From the NCBI RefSeq assembly GCF_900107625.1, contig NZ_FNQK01000015.1:1-64000 (forward strand): DNA of 64,000 bases, in the 5' to 3' direction. The stretch is from Bizionia paragorgiae. GTDB taxonomy: Bacteria; Bacteroidota; Bacteroidia; Flavobacteriales; Flavobacteriaceae. A program made the position numbers and the translations under genes. The notes under the pieces were generated by a model. That model did not search any database, was not told where the DNA came from, and saw nothing but the letters and a program-made list of their open reading frames with translations. The first letter of the stretch is position 1; the number at the start of each line of letters is the position of its first letter. Positions 35,245 through 44,178 of the stretch are shown here, piece after piece.

Positions 35245-36492
35245 TTAGTTCGTGATATTAACCGAATTGCCTTCACCAACACCAATTATACGATCGTAAC
35301 GCGCGCCCAAATCGCGGTAATAAATAAGGACTTTGTAATCGTTTTCAGTCTGATAAAAGTTACCGCTTATTGCATTCTCGTCTATAGTTCCCTTCTTGTC
35401 TTTTACTACAAATTTGTAATTGTAAAAACCTTGTTTTAAAAGGAGTGGCAGTTCGTAACTCCCTGAGTCGTTATAATAAGTCATCTGGTTGCTTTCGTCT
35501 ACCACATAATTATTAAAATAACCGTAAACGTGTACGGTCTTATCCTCCGGTAACTGCTCTAATTGCAAGCTAAAATGTACCTGCGCATAATCGGCATTCG
35601 TTTTAGGTGTATCCGTATCTAGCGCTGTTATTAAAAAATTACCGTTAATATCGGGGTTGTATGTATACGGCGCGTCATATCTTGGAAGATTGCGGTACAA
35701 ATACGTGTTGTAAAGCGCCTTGAGTTGTATAAATTGTACTCCGTTATTGGCTCCTCTTAAATCTTTATTTTCAAAATACAAATACTCATTGCCGGCATAA
35801 AAACTGCTTTCTTTGGTATAACGGTAGGTTAATTGTTCGCCTAAGATATACTGGGGTTTTAAGTTGGTAATGGCTGTTTTTAAATTGTTATTCTGAATAA
35901 TAACCGCTTTAACCGCTTGTTTGGGGTTGTTAAATTGAAAATTATTAGCATTAACAACAATGTCTACCGTTTGCTTTTCTTTAATAGCGGATACATCGCG
36001 AGAGCGTTTAATGGCCACGCCCACATTAACTATATCTTCATACACCATAAACTTTCGGGTAAACTCAATCTCGTCATAATCGTTATAAATAGTGATAATA
36101 TAGTTTCCCGATTTTTTTAGTCCACGAGTCTGCTCATTCGGTATCGTCATGGAATAATGCGAATAAATTTGGTACGTGTTAAATGAGTTTTGATACTCGC
36201 GAATACGTTGCTCGTTAAAGCCCTCAAGGTATTCAGACTCTATAAGAGACGAAGGTGTCCAATCGGTATTGTAGTGTTTTACTTCGTAGTAATAATCTTC
36301 CTCATTACCATTGAGAACATCAAATTCTAAGGTAATTGCCTCTCCTAGTTTAAAAATTGGAAATTCACTTTGCGGACCTTTTCCAAAACTAATGGTTTTA
36401 ATATAGTCTTGCGGCTGAATCTCTTTTACTTGAGAAAAGACCATGCCAAAAGAGAGTAATGCAAGTAGGAAAAGTTTTGATGATAAAGACAT
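35245..36492 (-). CDS. Type IX secretion system plug protein (DUF5103)
   Basis: A 415-residue secreted protein. The ATG at 36492 gives the signal MSLSSKLFLLALLSFGMVFS; an in-frame ATG at 36540 only adds an unrelated leader. The N-terminal half (from ISFGKGPQSEFPIFKLGEAI) and beta-rich modules fit DUF5103, the family that contains the Plug protein found bound to the SprA translocon of the T9SS in Flavobacterium johnsoniae, where it blocks the pore when idle. The second half has Ig-like strands (PRYDAPYTYNPDINGNFLIT). With porT it is the second T9SS gene in the window. Confidence 0.82.
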   Translation of the reverse strand: MSLSSKLFLLALLSFGMVFSQVKEIQPQDYIKTISFGKGPQSEFPIFKLGEAITLEFDVLNGNEEDYYYEVKHYNTDWTPSSLIESEYLEGFNEQRIREYQNSFNTYQIYSHYSMTIPNEQTRGLKKSGNYIITIYNDYDEIEFTRKFMVYEDIVNVGVAIKRSRDVSAIKEKQTVDIVVNANNFQFNNPKQAVKAVIIQNNNLKTAITNLKPQYILGEQLTYRYTKESSFYAGNEYLYFENKDLRGANNGVQFIQLKALYNTYLYRNLPRYDAPYTYNPDINGNFLITALDTDTPKTNADYAQVHFSLQLEQLPEDKTVHVYGYFNNYVVDESNQMTYYNDSGSYELPLLLKQGFYNYKFVVKDKKGTIDENAISGNFYQTENDYKVLIYYRDLGARYDRIIGVGEGNSVNITN

Positions 36493-36584
36493 TTTATTGG
36501 TTTTAGAGTGTAAATATAAACAAATTCTATGCCTAATCATTTTGGCTTATTTAGAATTGTTATAAATAAATAAGATACTTTTTT

Positions 36585-36619
36585 TTGAACGTGTAATTAG
36601 GTAAATATTCGTAAATTTG
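36585..36619 (+). promoter_or_regulatory. Promoter of the nqr operon
   Basis: TTG at 36585-36587 and TAAATTTG at 36612-36619 are separated by 24 bp, close to the Bacteroidota spacing of 17-23. The -7 element is followed by C, as is typical. The nqrA ATG lies 61 bp downstream. Confidence 0.65.
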
Positions 36620-36680
36620 CCTCGATTTTTATTGATCGTAAAAATCATATCAATAAACTATTAACAAATAGATTTTTAAT

Positions 36681-38036
36681 ATGTCAAACGACATTAAGAT
36701 TAAGAAGGGTCTAGATATAAAGCTACAAGGAGCTGCTGAAAAGGTGACTGAAAACGCCATTATTAGTAACTTTTATAGCGTTAGACCAGACGACTTCCAC
36801 AGTGTAACTCCTAAATTGGTAGTTAAAGTTGGCGCAAAAGTAAAAGCAGGAGATGTTCTCTTTTACAATAAAGCTAACGAAGACGTAAAATTCGTATCTC
36901 CTGTTTCTGGTGAGATAGTTGAAATTCCTCGAGGAGCAAAAAGAAAGATTCTTTCAGTAAAAATTCAAGCTGATAAAGAACAAACCTTCAAAGATTTTGG
37001 GACTTTAAATGTTGATAGCGCAAATGCTGATGCTATAAAGTCAAGATTGCTTGAGTCGGGTTGTTGGGCTTTTGTAAAACAACGTCCTTACGATGTTATT
37101 GCAAAACCTGAAGTTACCCCTAAAGCGATTTTTGTATCGGCTTACGCCAGTGCACCATTAGCTGCTGATTTAGACTATGTGTTACAAGGCAAAGAGGCAG
37201 AGCTTCAAGCTGCGGTAACGGCATTGGGTAAATTAACGAATGGTAAGGTTCATGTGAGTGTGGATAAAAATGGTAACTCTCCATTGGCTGGGTTATCAGG
37301 TATCACACTTCATAAAGTGTCAGGGCCACACCCGTCAGGGAATGTGGGGACACAAATTAATAAAATCGATCCAGTAAATAAGGGTGAGACCGTGTGGACA
37401 GTAAGTGCACAAGATCTTGTTATTATTGGAGAGTTGTTATTAACCGGAAAATTTAGCGCAAAACGTACTGTTGCTTTAGCAGGGTCTTCTGTTAAAAAAC
37501 CAAGATATTTCAAAACCGTAATTGGTAGTGAAGTCGCTACTATGGTTTTTGATAATGGTGTAGAAAAAGGCGGTAACGATCGTATTATTTCTGGTGATGT
37601 GTTAACTGGACTACAGGTTAAGGCCGACGGGTATTTAGATTATTATAGCAATATAATAACAGTTATCCCAGAAGGTGATGATTATGAGTTTTTTGGATGG
37701 AATAAGCCTGTATTTAACAAAGTGTCTACGTCTAGAGCAATGACGTTCTCTTGGTTGACACCAAATAAAAAATACGACTTAAATACCAATACAAACGGAG
37801 AGCATAGAAATTTTGTAACTACAGGAACATTCGAGGAAGTATTTCCTTTAGATATTTACCCGATGCAAATTCTAAAAGCATGTATGTATGAGGATTTAGA
37901 TGAAATGGAAGCTTTAGGGATGTACGAAGTAGCACCTGAAGATTTTGCTTTAACAGAATTCGTATGTGTGTCTAAGCAACCACATCAAGATATTATTAGA
38001 AAAGGTTTAGACTTAATGCTTAAAGAAATTGGATAA
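36681..38036 (+). CDS. nqrA: Na+-translocating NADH:quinone reductase subunit A
   Basis: Cytoplasmic subunit of the sodium-pumping NADH dehydrogenase, 451 residues. It shows the RnfC-like N-terminal barrel (KKGLDIKLQGAAEKV, then VKVGAKVKAGDVLFYNK) and the central GISG...HPSGNVGTQI block (residues about 203-222). It carries no Fe-S motif, as expected for NqrA versus RnfC. First gene of nqrABCDEF. The complex couples electron flow from NADH to (mena)quinone with Na+ export. Confidence 0.96.
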   Translation: MSNDIKIKKGLDIKLQGAAEKVTENAIISNFYSVRPDDFHSVTPKLVVKVGAKVKAGDVLFYNKANEDVKFVSPVSGEIVEIPRGAKRKILSVKIQADKEQTFKDFGTLNVDSANADAIKSRLLESGCWAFVKQRPYDVIAKPEVTPKAIFVSAYASAPLAADLDYVLQGKEAELQAAVTALGKLTNGKVHVSVDKNGNSPLAGLSGITLHKVSGPHPSGNVGTQINKIDPVNKGETVWTVSAQDLVIIGELLLTGKFSAKRTVALAGSSVKKPRYFKTVIGSEVATMVFDNGVEKGGNDRIISGDVLTGLQVKADGYLDYYSNIITVIPEGDDYEFFGWNKPVFNKVSTSRAMTFSWLTPNKKYDLNTNTNGEHRNFVTTGTFEEVFPLDIYPMQILKACMYEDLDEMEALGMYEVAPEDFALTEFVCVSKQPHQDIIRKGLDLMLKEIG

Positions 38037-38074
38037 ATTATTCATTGCATAAAGCAAAATGAAAAATACACAAG

Positions 38075-39286
38075 ATGGGTTTAAAAAATAATTTACATAA
38101 TTTAAAAGAGAAGTATAAGGGGACTAAGATGGCACCTGCGTTTAACGCAATCCATACGTTTTTATACTTGCCAAATGAGACCACTCACAATGGAACTCAT
38201 ATTAAGGTGGCCGACGATTTAAAAAGAACAATGAACACTGTTATTATGGCATTGGTTCCTTGTTTAATTTTTGGAATCTTCAATGCAGGTTACCAACATC
38301 ATGCAGCAATCAATGCTGCTAAAGGTATCGCTACCGAAGTGTCTTTAATGGGGAATTTCCTAACTTGGGATAATTTTGTTATAGGTGCTTGGACAGTATT
38401 GCCATTAGTCATAGTGTCGTACGTAGTCGGTTTAGCCGTTGAGTTTGTTTTTGCTGTAATTAAAGGTCATGAAGTAGAAGAAGGTTACTTAGTAACTGGA
38501 ATGTTAGTGCCTTTAATCGTTCCAATCGACACACCACTATGGATGCTTGCAGTAGCTGTTATCTTTGGAGTTGTTATTGGTAAAGAAGTGTTTGGAGGAA
38601 CAGGAATGAATATTCTTAACCCGGCGCTTACTATTCGTGCCTTTTTATTCTTCGCCTACCCAACATGGATGTCGGGAGATAAAGTATGGGTACACGGAGC
38701 TAAAGCAATGGAAGGTCAGCCAGACGCCATATCAGGTGAAACTATTTTAGGTAGTTTAGCACAAAACCAAACCGTAGCTTACGATTGGACCGATATGTTC
38801 TTCGGATTTATTCCTGGTTCTGTTGGAGAGACTTCAGCCTTGTTAATTTTATTAGGAGGATTGTTCTTAATCTTTTCTAAAATTGGAAGCTGGAGAATTA
38901 TGTTGTCTTCTGTTTTAGGAGCTGTTGTTATGGGGTTAATCTTTAACGGTGTTGTAGATGCCGGATGGATCTCAGAATCTAGTAAGTTTTACGGATTAAT
39001 GAGCACCGATTTCTGGATGCACTTATTAATTGGAGGATTTGCTTTTGGTACCGTTTATATGGCTACCGATCCTGTTACCGCTTCACAAACAAACAAAGGA
39101 AAATGGATTTACGGATTCTTAATTGGATTTATTTCTATTATGATTCGTGTCTTCAACCCAGCATACCCAGAAGGTGTAATGTTAGCGATTTTATTAATGA
39201 ACGTGTTTGCGCCAACTATCGACCACTATGTGGTACAAGGTAACGTTAAGCGTAGAATGAAACGTTTAAAACTAAAAACAGCATAA
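38075..39286 (+). CDS. nqrB: Na+-translocating NADH:quinone reductase subunit B
   Basis: Membrane subunit with about ten helices, 403 residues, holding covalent FMN and riboflavin. The ApbE-type flavinylation site reads DAISGET with Thr223 as the expected FMN acceptor; the usual Ala before the Thr is Glu here. Other conserved stretches: NTVIMALVPCLIFGIFNAG, GMNILNPALTIRAFLFFAYP, and MATDPVTASQTNKGKWIYG near the C-terminus. Starts 38 bp after nqrA. Confidence 0.96.
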   Translation: MGLKNNLHNLKEKYKGTKMAPAFNAIHTFLYLPNETTHNGTHIKVADDLKRTMNTVIMALVPCLIFGIFNAGYQHHAAINAAKGIATEVSLMGNFLTWDNFVIGAWTVLPLVIVSYVVGLAVEFVFAVIKGHEVEEGYLVTGMLVPLIVPIDTPLWMLAVAVIFGVVIGKEVFGGTGMNILNPALTIRAFLFFAYPTWMSGDKVWVHGAKAMEGQPDAISGETILGSLAQNQTVAYDWTDMFFGFIPGSVGETSALLILLGGLFLIFSKIGSWRIMLSSVLGAVVMGLIFNGVVDAGWISESSKFYGLMSTDFWMHLLIGGFAFGTVYMATDPVTASQTNKGKWIYGFLIGFISIMIRVFNPAYPEGVMLAILLMNVFAPTIDHYVVQGNVKRRMKRLKLKTA

Positions 39287-39288
39287 TT

Positions 39289-40086
39289 ATGGCAGTTAAT
39301 ACAGATAAAAATTCATACACCATACTATTTGCTATCGCAATGGTGGTTGTAGTAGGTTCCTTATTAGCCTTTACAGCGTCTTCTTTAAAACCAACAATTG
39401 AGGAGAACGAGCGTATGGAAAAACAACAAAACATTCTATATGCTATCGGCGTAAATGAGAATGGAGATAATGATATTGTTTTTGTTGGTACAGACAAAGT
39501 AGGTGATTTGTTTTCTACAAAAATTTCAGAGCAATTAGTTTTGGAGTCTAAAGATGGAAACATTGTTAAGCAAATGACACGTCAAGAGTATATGACGGCA
39601 AATAACAATCAAGAACCTTACTTAATTGATGTTAAAAAACAACAAGCAAACGCTAAGGCTGGAGCGTCTAGATTATTGCCTCTATTTGTAGGAGAGAAAG
39701 ATGGTCAAACCGTATATGTTGCCCCTATAAGAGGTAAAGGTTTATGGGATGCTATCTGGGGATATGTTGCATTAGATAAGAATATGGTTATTCAAGGGGT
39801 GTTCTTTGATCACGCTGGAGAAACACCAGGTTTAGGTGCTAATATTAAGCAACGTTATTTTATGGATGATTTCGAAGGAGAGCATTTACTTAGCGATACT
39901 GGAGCCTTTAAAGGAATTACAGTAGCTAAAGGAAATAACGATCCACTAAACGAAAGAAAAGAAGATTTTAAAGTTGATGCCTTAGCAGGAGCAACAATTA
40001 CAGGAGATGGTATTGCCGCAATGATAAAAAATGATTTAAAATTGTATGTGCCTTTCTTCGAGAACTTAAAAAAACAAACTAACTAA
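39289..40086 (+). CDS. nqrC: Na+-translocating NADH:quinone reductase subunit C
   Basis: Membrane-anchored periplasmic flavoprotein, 265 residues, with a single N-terminal helix (YTILFAIAMVVVVGSLLAFT). The FMN-binding domain contains GLWDAIWGYVALD, GETPGLGANI and the flavinylation motif DALAGATIT, in which Thr236 should carry FMN attached by ApbE (an apbE gene lies at 44179). Two bases separate it from nqrB and one from nqrD. Confidence 0.96.
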   Translation: MAVNTDKNSYTILFAIAMVVVVGSLLAFTASSLKPTIEENERMEKQQNILYAIGVNENGDNDIVFVGTDKVGDLFSTKISEQLVLESKDGNIVKQMTRQEYMTANNNQEPYLIDVKKQQANAKAGASRLLPLFVGEKDGQTVYVAPIRGKGLWDAIWGYVALDKNMVIQGVFFDHAGETPGLGANIKQRYFMDDFEGEHLLSDTGAFKGITVAKGNNDPLNERKEDFKVDALAGATITGDGIAAMIKNDLKLYVPFFENLKKQTN

Positions 40087-40087
40087 T

Positions 40088-40732
40088 ATGGGACTACTTT
40101 CAAAAAAGGACAGTAAGTTAATTACCGATCCGTTAGCAGATAATAACCCAATTACTATTCAAGTACTAGGTATTTGTTCGGCGTTAGCAATTACTGCCGA
40201 GCTAAAAGCGTCGCTTGTAATGGGAATTGCAGTGTTATTCGTATTAGGAATAGGAAATGTTGTTATCTCTTTAATGCGTAACATTATTCCTTCAAAAATT
40301 AGAATTATTGTACAACTTATCGTTGTAGCAACTCTAGTAATTATTGTAGATCAAGTTTTAAAAGCCTTTGCATACGAGTTAAGTAAAACCCTATCTGTTT
40401 TTATTGGGTTAATTATTACAAACTGTATCATTATGGGGCGTTTTGAAGCCTTTGCCTTAGGTAACGGACCTTGGAGAGCGTTCTTAGATGGTATTGGAAA
40501 CGCTTTAGGATATGCTGTGATTCTTATTATAGTAGGTTTCTTTAGAGAACTACTTGGATCTGGTACTTTATTCGGTATCCCTGTACTTGGAGATGCAATT
40601 GAAAAAACAGGTGTTTACGCTTTAGGATACGAGAATAATGGGTTTATGTTAATGCCTCCAATGGCTTTAATTATCGTAGGACTTATTATTTGGGTACAAC
40701 GTAGTAGAAACAAAGCATTAATCGAAGACTAA
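40088..40732 (+). CDS. nqrD: Na+-translocating NADH:quinone reductase subunit D
   Basis: Six-helix membrane subunit, 214 residues, paired with NqrE to hold an intramembrane 2Fe-2S centre and form part of the Na+ path. Cysteines expected for the cluster appear in LGICSALAITAELKASLVM (helix 1) and GLIITNCIIMGRFEAFALG. The family signature GNGPWRAFLDGIGNALGYAV follows. 63 bp separate it from nqrE, the largest gap within the operon. Confidence 0.96.
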   Translation: MGLLSKKDSKLITDPLADNNPITIQVLGICSALAITAELKASLVMGIAVLFVLGIGNVVISLMRNIIPSKIRIIVQLIVVATLVIIVDQVLKAFAYELSKTLSVFIGLIITNCIIMGRFEAFALGNGPWRAFLDGIGNALGYAVILIIVGFFRELLGSGTLFGIPVLGDAIEKTGVYALGYENNGFMLMPPMALIIVGLIIWVQRSRNKALIED

Positions 40733-40795
40733 TCAAAACACAGTTTATGTTCGCGTTTGTATTAACAACAACAAAAACTAAAAAAATAAAAGACA

Positions 40796-41527
40796 ATGAT
40801 AGAACACATAGAATTATTTTTTAAGTCAATCTTTATTGACAATATGGTGTTTGCGGTATTCTTAGGTATGTGTTCATACTTAGCAGTATCTAAAAAAGTA
40901 GCTACAGCTGTTGGTTTAGGAGCGGCGGTAATATTCGTATTAGCTATTACAGTACCATTAAACTGGTTATTAGATCAGTATTTACTACAGCCAGGTGCTT
41001 TAAAATGGTTAGGTGCAGAATATGCAGATTACGATTTAAGCTTCCTATCTTTCATTATGTTTATTGCTACCATCGCAACAATGGTACAATTGGTAGAGAT
41101 AGTAGTTGAAAAATTCTCACCTTCACTTTATAACTCATTAGGTATTTTCTTACCACTTATTGCAGTAAACTGTGCCATCTTAGGAGGGTCTTTATTCATG
41201 CAAGCTCGTGAAATTGAAACACTAGGATTAGCTCTTAATTACGGAGTGTCTTCTGGAATCGGATGGTTTTTAGCAATTCTAGCTATTGCAGCAATCCGTG
41301 AGAAAATCAGATATAGTAATGTACCTGCTCCGCTAAGAGGTTTAGGTATTACTTTTATCATTACCGGATTAATGGGTATTGGTTTCTTAAGTTTTGGTGG
41401 AATGTTAACAGGAGGTGATGAAGAAGAAGCGCCTAAAGAAGGAGAACCAACGTCTCAGGTAGAAACAATAGAAACGGAAACTGAAACAGTAGTAGAATTA
41501 GCCAATAACACTAAAATAATAGAATAA
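40796..41527 (+). CDS. nqrE: Na+-translocating NADH:quinone reductase subunit E, with extra acidic tail
   Basis: Six-helix membrane subunit homologous to NqrD, inverted in the membrane. The first 205 residues match the usual ~200-residue Nqr[15 protein letters not shown] (cysteine for the intramembrane 2Fe-2S centre), [19 protein letters not shown], and the last helix ending GFLSFGGM. After this come about 35 additional residues rich in Glu and Thr ([18 protein letters not shown] and on), absent from the classical proteins. The stop is followed after one base by nqrF. Confidence 0.95.
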   Translation: MIEHIELFFKSIFIDNMVFAVFLGMCSYLAVSKKVATAVGLGAAVIFVLAITVPLNWLLDQYLLQPGALKWLGAEYADYDLSFLSFIMFIATIATMVQLVEIVVEKFSPSLYNSLGIFLPLIAVNCAILGGSLFMQAREIETLGLALNYGVSSGIGWFLAILAIAAIREKIRYSNVPAPLRGLGITFIITGLMGIGFLSFGGMLTGGDEEEAPKEGEPTSQVETIETETETVVELANNTKIIE

Positions 41528-41528
41528 T

Positions 41529-42836
41529 ATGATTTTAGCAGCAGGAACAACAGGAACAATAATAGCTACCGTTGCAGCGTTTTTAATAATTACCCTAATA
41601 TTGGTTAGTTTACTATTATTTGTTAAGCAAAAATTATCACCTTCAGGTCCAGTAAAGATTACGATCAATGGTGAAAAAGAAATAGAAGTAGATTCAGGAG
41701 GAACTTTATTATCTACTTTAGGTAGTAATAAAATATTCTTACCATCTGCTTGTGGTGGTGGTGGAACGTGTATTCAATGTGAATGTCACGTACTTTCAGG
41801 AGGTGGTGAAGCACTTCCAACAGAAACACCTCACTTTTCAAGAAAAGAATTGAAAGAAGGTGCACGTTTATCTTGCCAGGTAAAAGTGAAACAAGACATG
41901 GAAATTACGATTCCAGAGGAAGTTTTCGGAATTAAGAAATGGGAAGCTACCGTGGTACGTAATTATAATGTGGCATCATTTATTAAAGAATTCGTAGTAG
42001 AGATTCCAGAAGATATGGGATATAAAGCAGGAGGGTATATTCAGATTGAAATACCACCATGTGAAATCAAGTATTCTGAAATGGATATTACTGCGCACCC
42101 AGAAGAACACGATACACCAGACAAGTTTCAAGCGGAATGGGATAAGTTTAAATTATGGCCTCTAGTTATGAAAAACACAGAGACTGTAGAACGTGCTTAT
42201 TCTATGGCTTCTTACCCAGCTGAAGGACGTGAGATTATGCTTAACGTACGTATTGCTACCCCACCGTTCGATAGAGCAAAAGGAGGATGGGCAGATATTA
42301 ATCCAGGTATCGCATCGTCTTATATCTTTAACCAAAAGAAAGGTGATAAAGTAACAATCTCTGGACCTTACGGTGAATTCTTTATCAACGAAAGTGAAGC
42401 AGAAATGTTATACGTAGGTGGTGGAGCAGGAATGGCACCAATGCGTTCTCACTTATATCACTTATTTAAAACCCTTAAAACAGGTCGTAAAGTGACGTAT
42501 TGGTATGGTGGACGTTCTAAGAGAGAGTTGTTCTATATCGATCACTTTAAAGAATTAGAAAGAGACTTTCCAAACTTTAAATTTTACTTGGCTTTATCAG
42601 AACCTTTAGAGGAAGATAACTGGAAAGTAAAAGAGAATATTGATGCTCCAGGAGATGGTTTTGTTGGATTTATTCACAACTGTGTGATTGACAACTATTT
42701 AAATCACCACGAAACTCCTGAAGATATCGAACTGTACTTCTGTGGACCACCATTAATGAACAAAGCCGTTCAGAAAATGGGTGAAGATTTCGGAATCCCA
42801 GATGAGAACATTAGATTTGATGACTTTGGAGGATAA
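41529..42836 (+). CDS. nqrF: Na+-translocating NADH:quinone reductase subunit F
   Basis: NADH-oxidising entry subunit, 435 residues. One N-terminal helix, then a ferredoxin domain with the 2Fe-2S cysteines in [16 protein letters not shown] and LSCQV, an FAD-binding domain (RAYSMASYP), and an NADH-binding domain with [17 protein letters not shown] and [14 protein letters not shown]. Ends with the conserved FDDFGG. Last gene of the operon; a strong terminator follows. Confidence 0.97.
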   Translation: MILAAGTTGTIIATVAAFLIITLILVSLLLFVKQKLSPSGPVKITINGEKEIEVDSGGTLLSTLGSNKIFLPSACGGGGTCIQCECHVLSGGGEALPTETPHFSRKELKEGARLSCQVKVKQDMEITIPEEVFGIKKWEATVVRNYNVASFIKEFVVEIPEDMGYKAGGYIQIEIPPCEIKYSEMDITAHPEEHDTPDKFQAEWDKFKLWPLVMKNTETVERAYSMASYPAEGREIMLNVRIATPPFDRAKGGWADINPGIASSYIFNQKKGDKVTISGPYGEFFINESEAEMLYVGGGAGMAPMRSHLYHLFKTLKTGRKVTYWYGGRSKRELFYIDHFKELERDFPNFKFYLALSEPLEEDNWKVKENIDAPGDGFVGFIHNCVIDNYLNHHETPEDIELYFCGPPLMNKAVQKMGEDFGIPDENIRFDDFGG

Positions 42837-42856
42837 ACTTTTCCATTAATTATATT

Positions 42857-42888
42857 AAAACCCCAACACCAACGTGTTGGGGTTTTTT
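42857..42888 (+). terminator. Terminator of the nqr operon
   Basis: AAAACCCCAACAC and GTGTTGGGGTTTT form a 13-bp stem with a 4-nt loop followed by T's, about 20 bp after nqrF. Confidence 0.94.
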
Positions 42889-43029
42889 ATTTATAAAAGC
42901 CAAACCAATCACTATAAAATTATATATGAAAGTATAGTTATTATGTTAAAATTTTATATCTTACTTTGTAACCCGTTGTAATTCAGTTTAATTGATAGCT
43001 GATTTGCGAGCTAACCAAATCTACCTACC

Positions 43030-43612
43030 ATGAAAAACGCATTAAAATTACTTTTGCTGGTACGCGTACTTGCACAACCTGCTAAGAGCTTAGCGCAAGA
43101 CACACCGTTGGATTCTAAGTATTGGCAGTTTAGTCCTAGAATAGGTTACGATATGCCTGAGTATAAGAATAACACCCGTATATAGATTATACTTCAGGTT
43201 TGGAATTTGGTTTGTCTGTAGATTATTATTTTAATTGGTTTGGTTTATGGGTGGATGTCGATTATATAAACAATTCACCAGAAAACACCTACCCAAGCTC
43301 TAATCTCTATGAGCCCGATGCCAATACTGCTATAAATTCTTTTAATATAAATGAAGAAAAAATTACTCGACTCTTTTATGGTGTGGGTCCGAATGCTCAA
43401 TTCAGATCAACTTCTGGTCGCTTTAAAACGGAGTTGAATACACGCTTTGGTTTGGCATCCATAAAAGGAGGAAAGACCGAGCTAACCGGAACATCTTCTT
43501 CAGGAACAGTCTTTCCACTAAATTATCACGCGGGCTATAAGGATTCTGTTGTCTTAACCTTTAAAGGTCAATTGCGGTTTACGTATTTTCTTAATGACAA
43601 TTTTGAATATTA
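43030..43612 (+). pseudogene. Frameshifted outer-membrane beta-barrel protein gene
   Basis: The ATG at 43030 opens MKNALKLLLLVRVLAQPAKS, a signal peptide followed by YWQFSPRIGYDMPEYKNNT, then a stop at 43180-43182. Adding one C to the CCC run at 43175-43177 restores the frame to NTPYIDYTSGLEFGL and on to the TAA at 43610-43612. The body (SVDYYFNWFGLWVDVDYINN, FYGVGPNAQFRSTSGRFKTE) is the N-terminal half of an OmpA-type barrel. It also ends early with YFLNDNFEY, short of a complete barrel. So it has both a frameshift and probably a 3' truncation. Confidence 0.78.
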
Positions 43613-43752
43613 AGCTAGCGAAATGTTATAACTTCAAATTGTAGTTGTAACATGTTTTGCTTTATTAAATATACAGCGTTTTAAAACGGTCTTTTTTAAA
43701 TAAGTGATTTCATTTTTTAGTAAAAGTTATTATTATGTATTAATTTTGAAGT

Positions 43753-44130
43753 ATGAGTAAAGCACTTACAAAACAAGAATTGCATAACCTTGCAATGAAT
43801 CACGTTGGAAAGGATTTAGAGAAACGTGGCTTCGAATTTATAGCTATCAATAGTAAGCTTAAAAGACATCCACAATTCGTATGTATAGACGCAAACAAAC
43901 AGTATTTTTTTGTGATTGTAAAAGCTGTTATTTTGCCGGAAAATCCTAATAATTACGATGTCATCTGGATGGAGTCGTTTAAGAAACACGCTCGAGAAAA
44001 TGATGCAAAAGTATTATATGCAGGCGTAGGATTAGGGAACCCTAATGGAGAAGACTTGCCCATTTACTTAAATGAAGACTATTTAATAGAATACAACGGT
44101 ATTCAGTTTATAGAGACGCATTTAAACTAA
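43753..44130 (+). CDS. Small conserved protein linked to nqr/apbE, unknown function
   Basis: A 125-residue cytoplasmic protein. In flavobacterial genomes I recall it being labelled as an NqrF subunit, which the sequence does not support: no ferredoxin, FAD or NADH motif is present. The N-terminal half (LAMNHVGKDLEKRGFEFIAI ... FVCIDANKQYFFVIVKA) has the outline of a PD-(D/E)XK-like alpha/beta fold without clear catalytic acids; this is inference. A TAATTTTG element (43741-43748) ends 4 bp before the start. It sits 48 bp before apbE, suggesting co-transcription and a possible role in Nqr maturation. Confidence 0.75.
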   Translation: MSKALTKQELHNLAMNHVGKDLEKRGFEFIAINSKLKRHPQFVCIDANKQYFFVIVKAVILPENPNNYDVIWMESFKKHARENDAKVLYAGVGLGNPNGEDLPIYLNEDYLIEYNGIQFIETHLN

Positions 44131-44178
44131 TCCGTGCTTATAGCCGCCATTCCACATTATAGACTTTAATAAAATAAA

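Noticed and set aside
43753-44130. Second NqrF subunit
   Set aside because: No ferredoxin cysteines, FAD or NADH motif; true nqrF is at 41529-42836.
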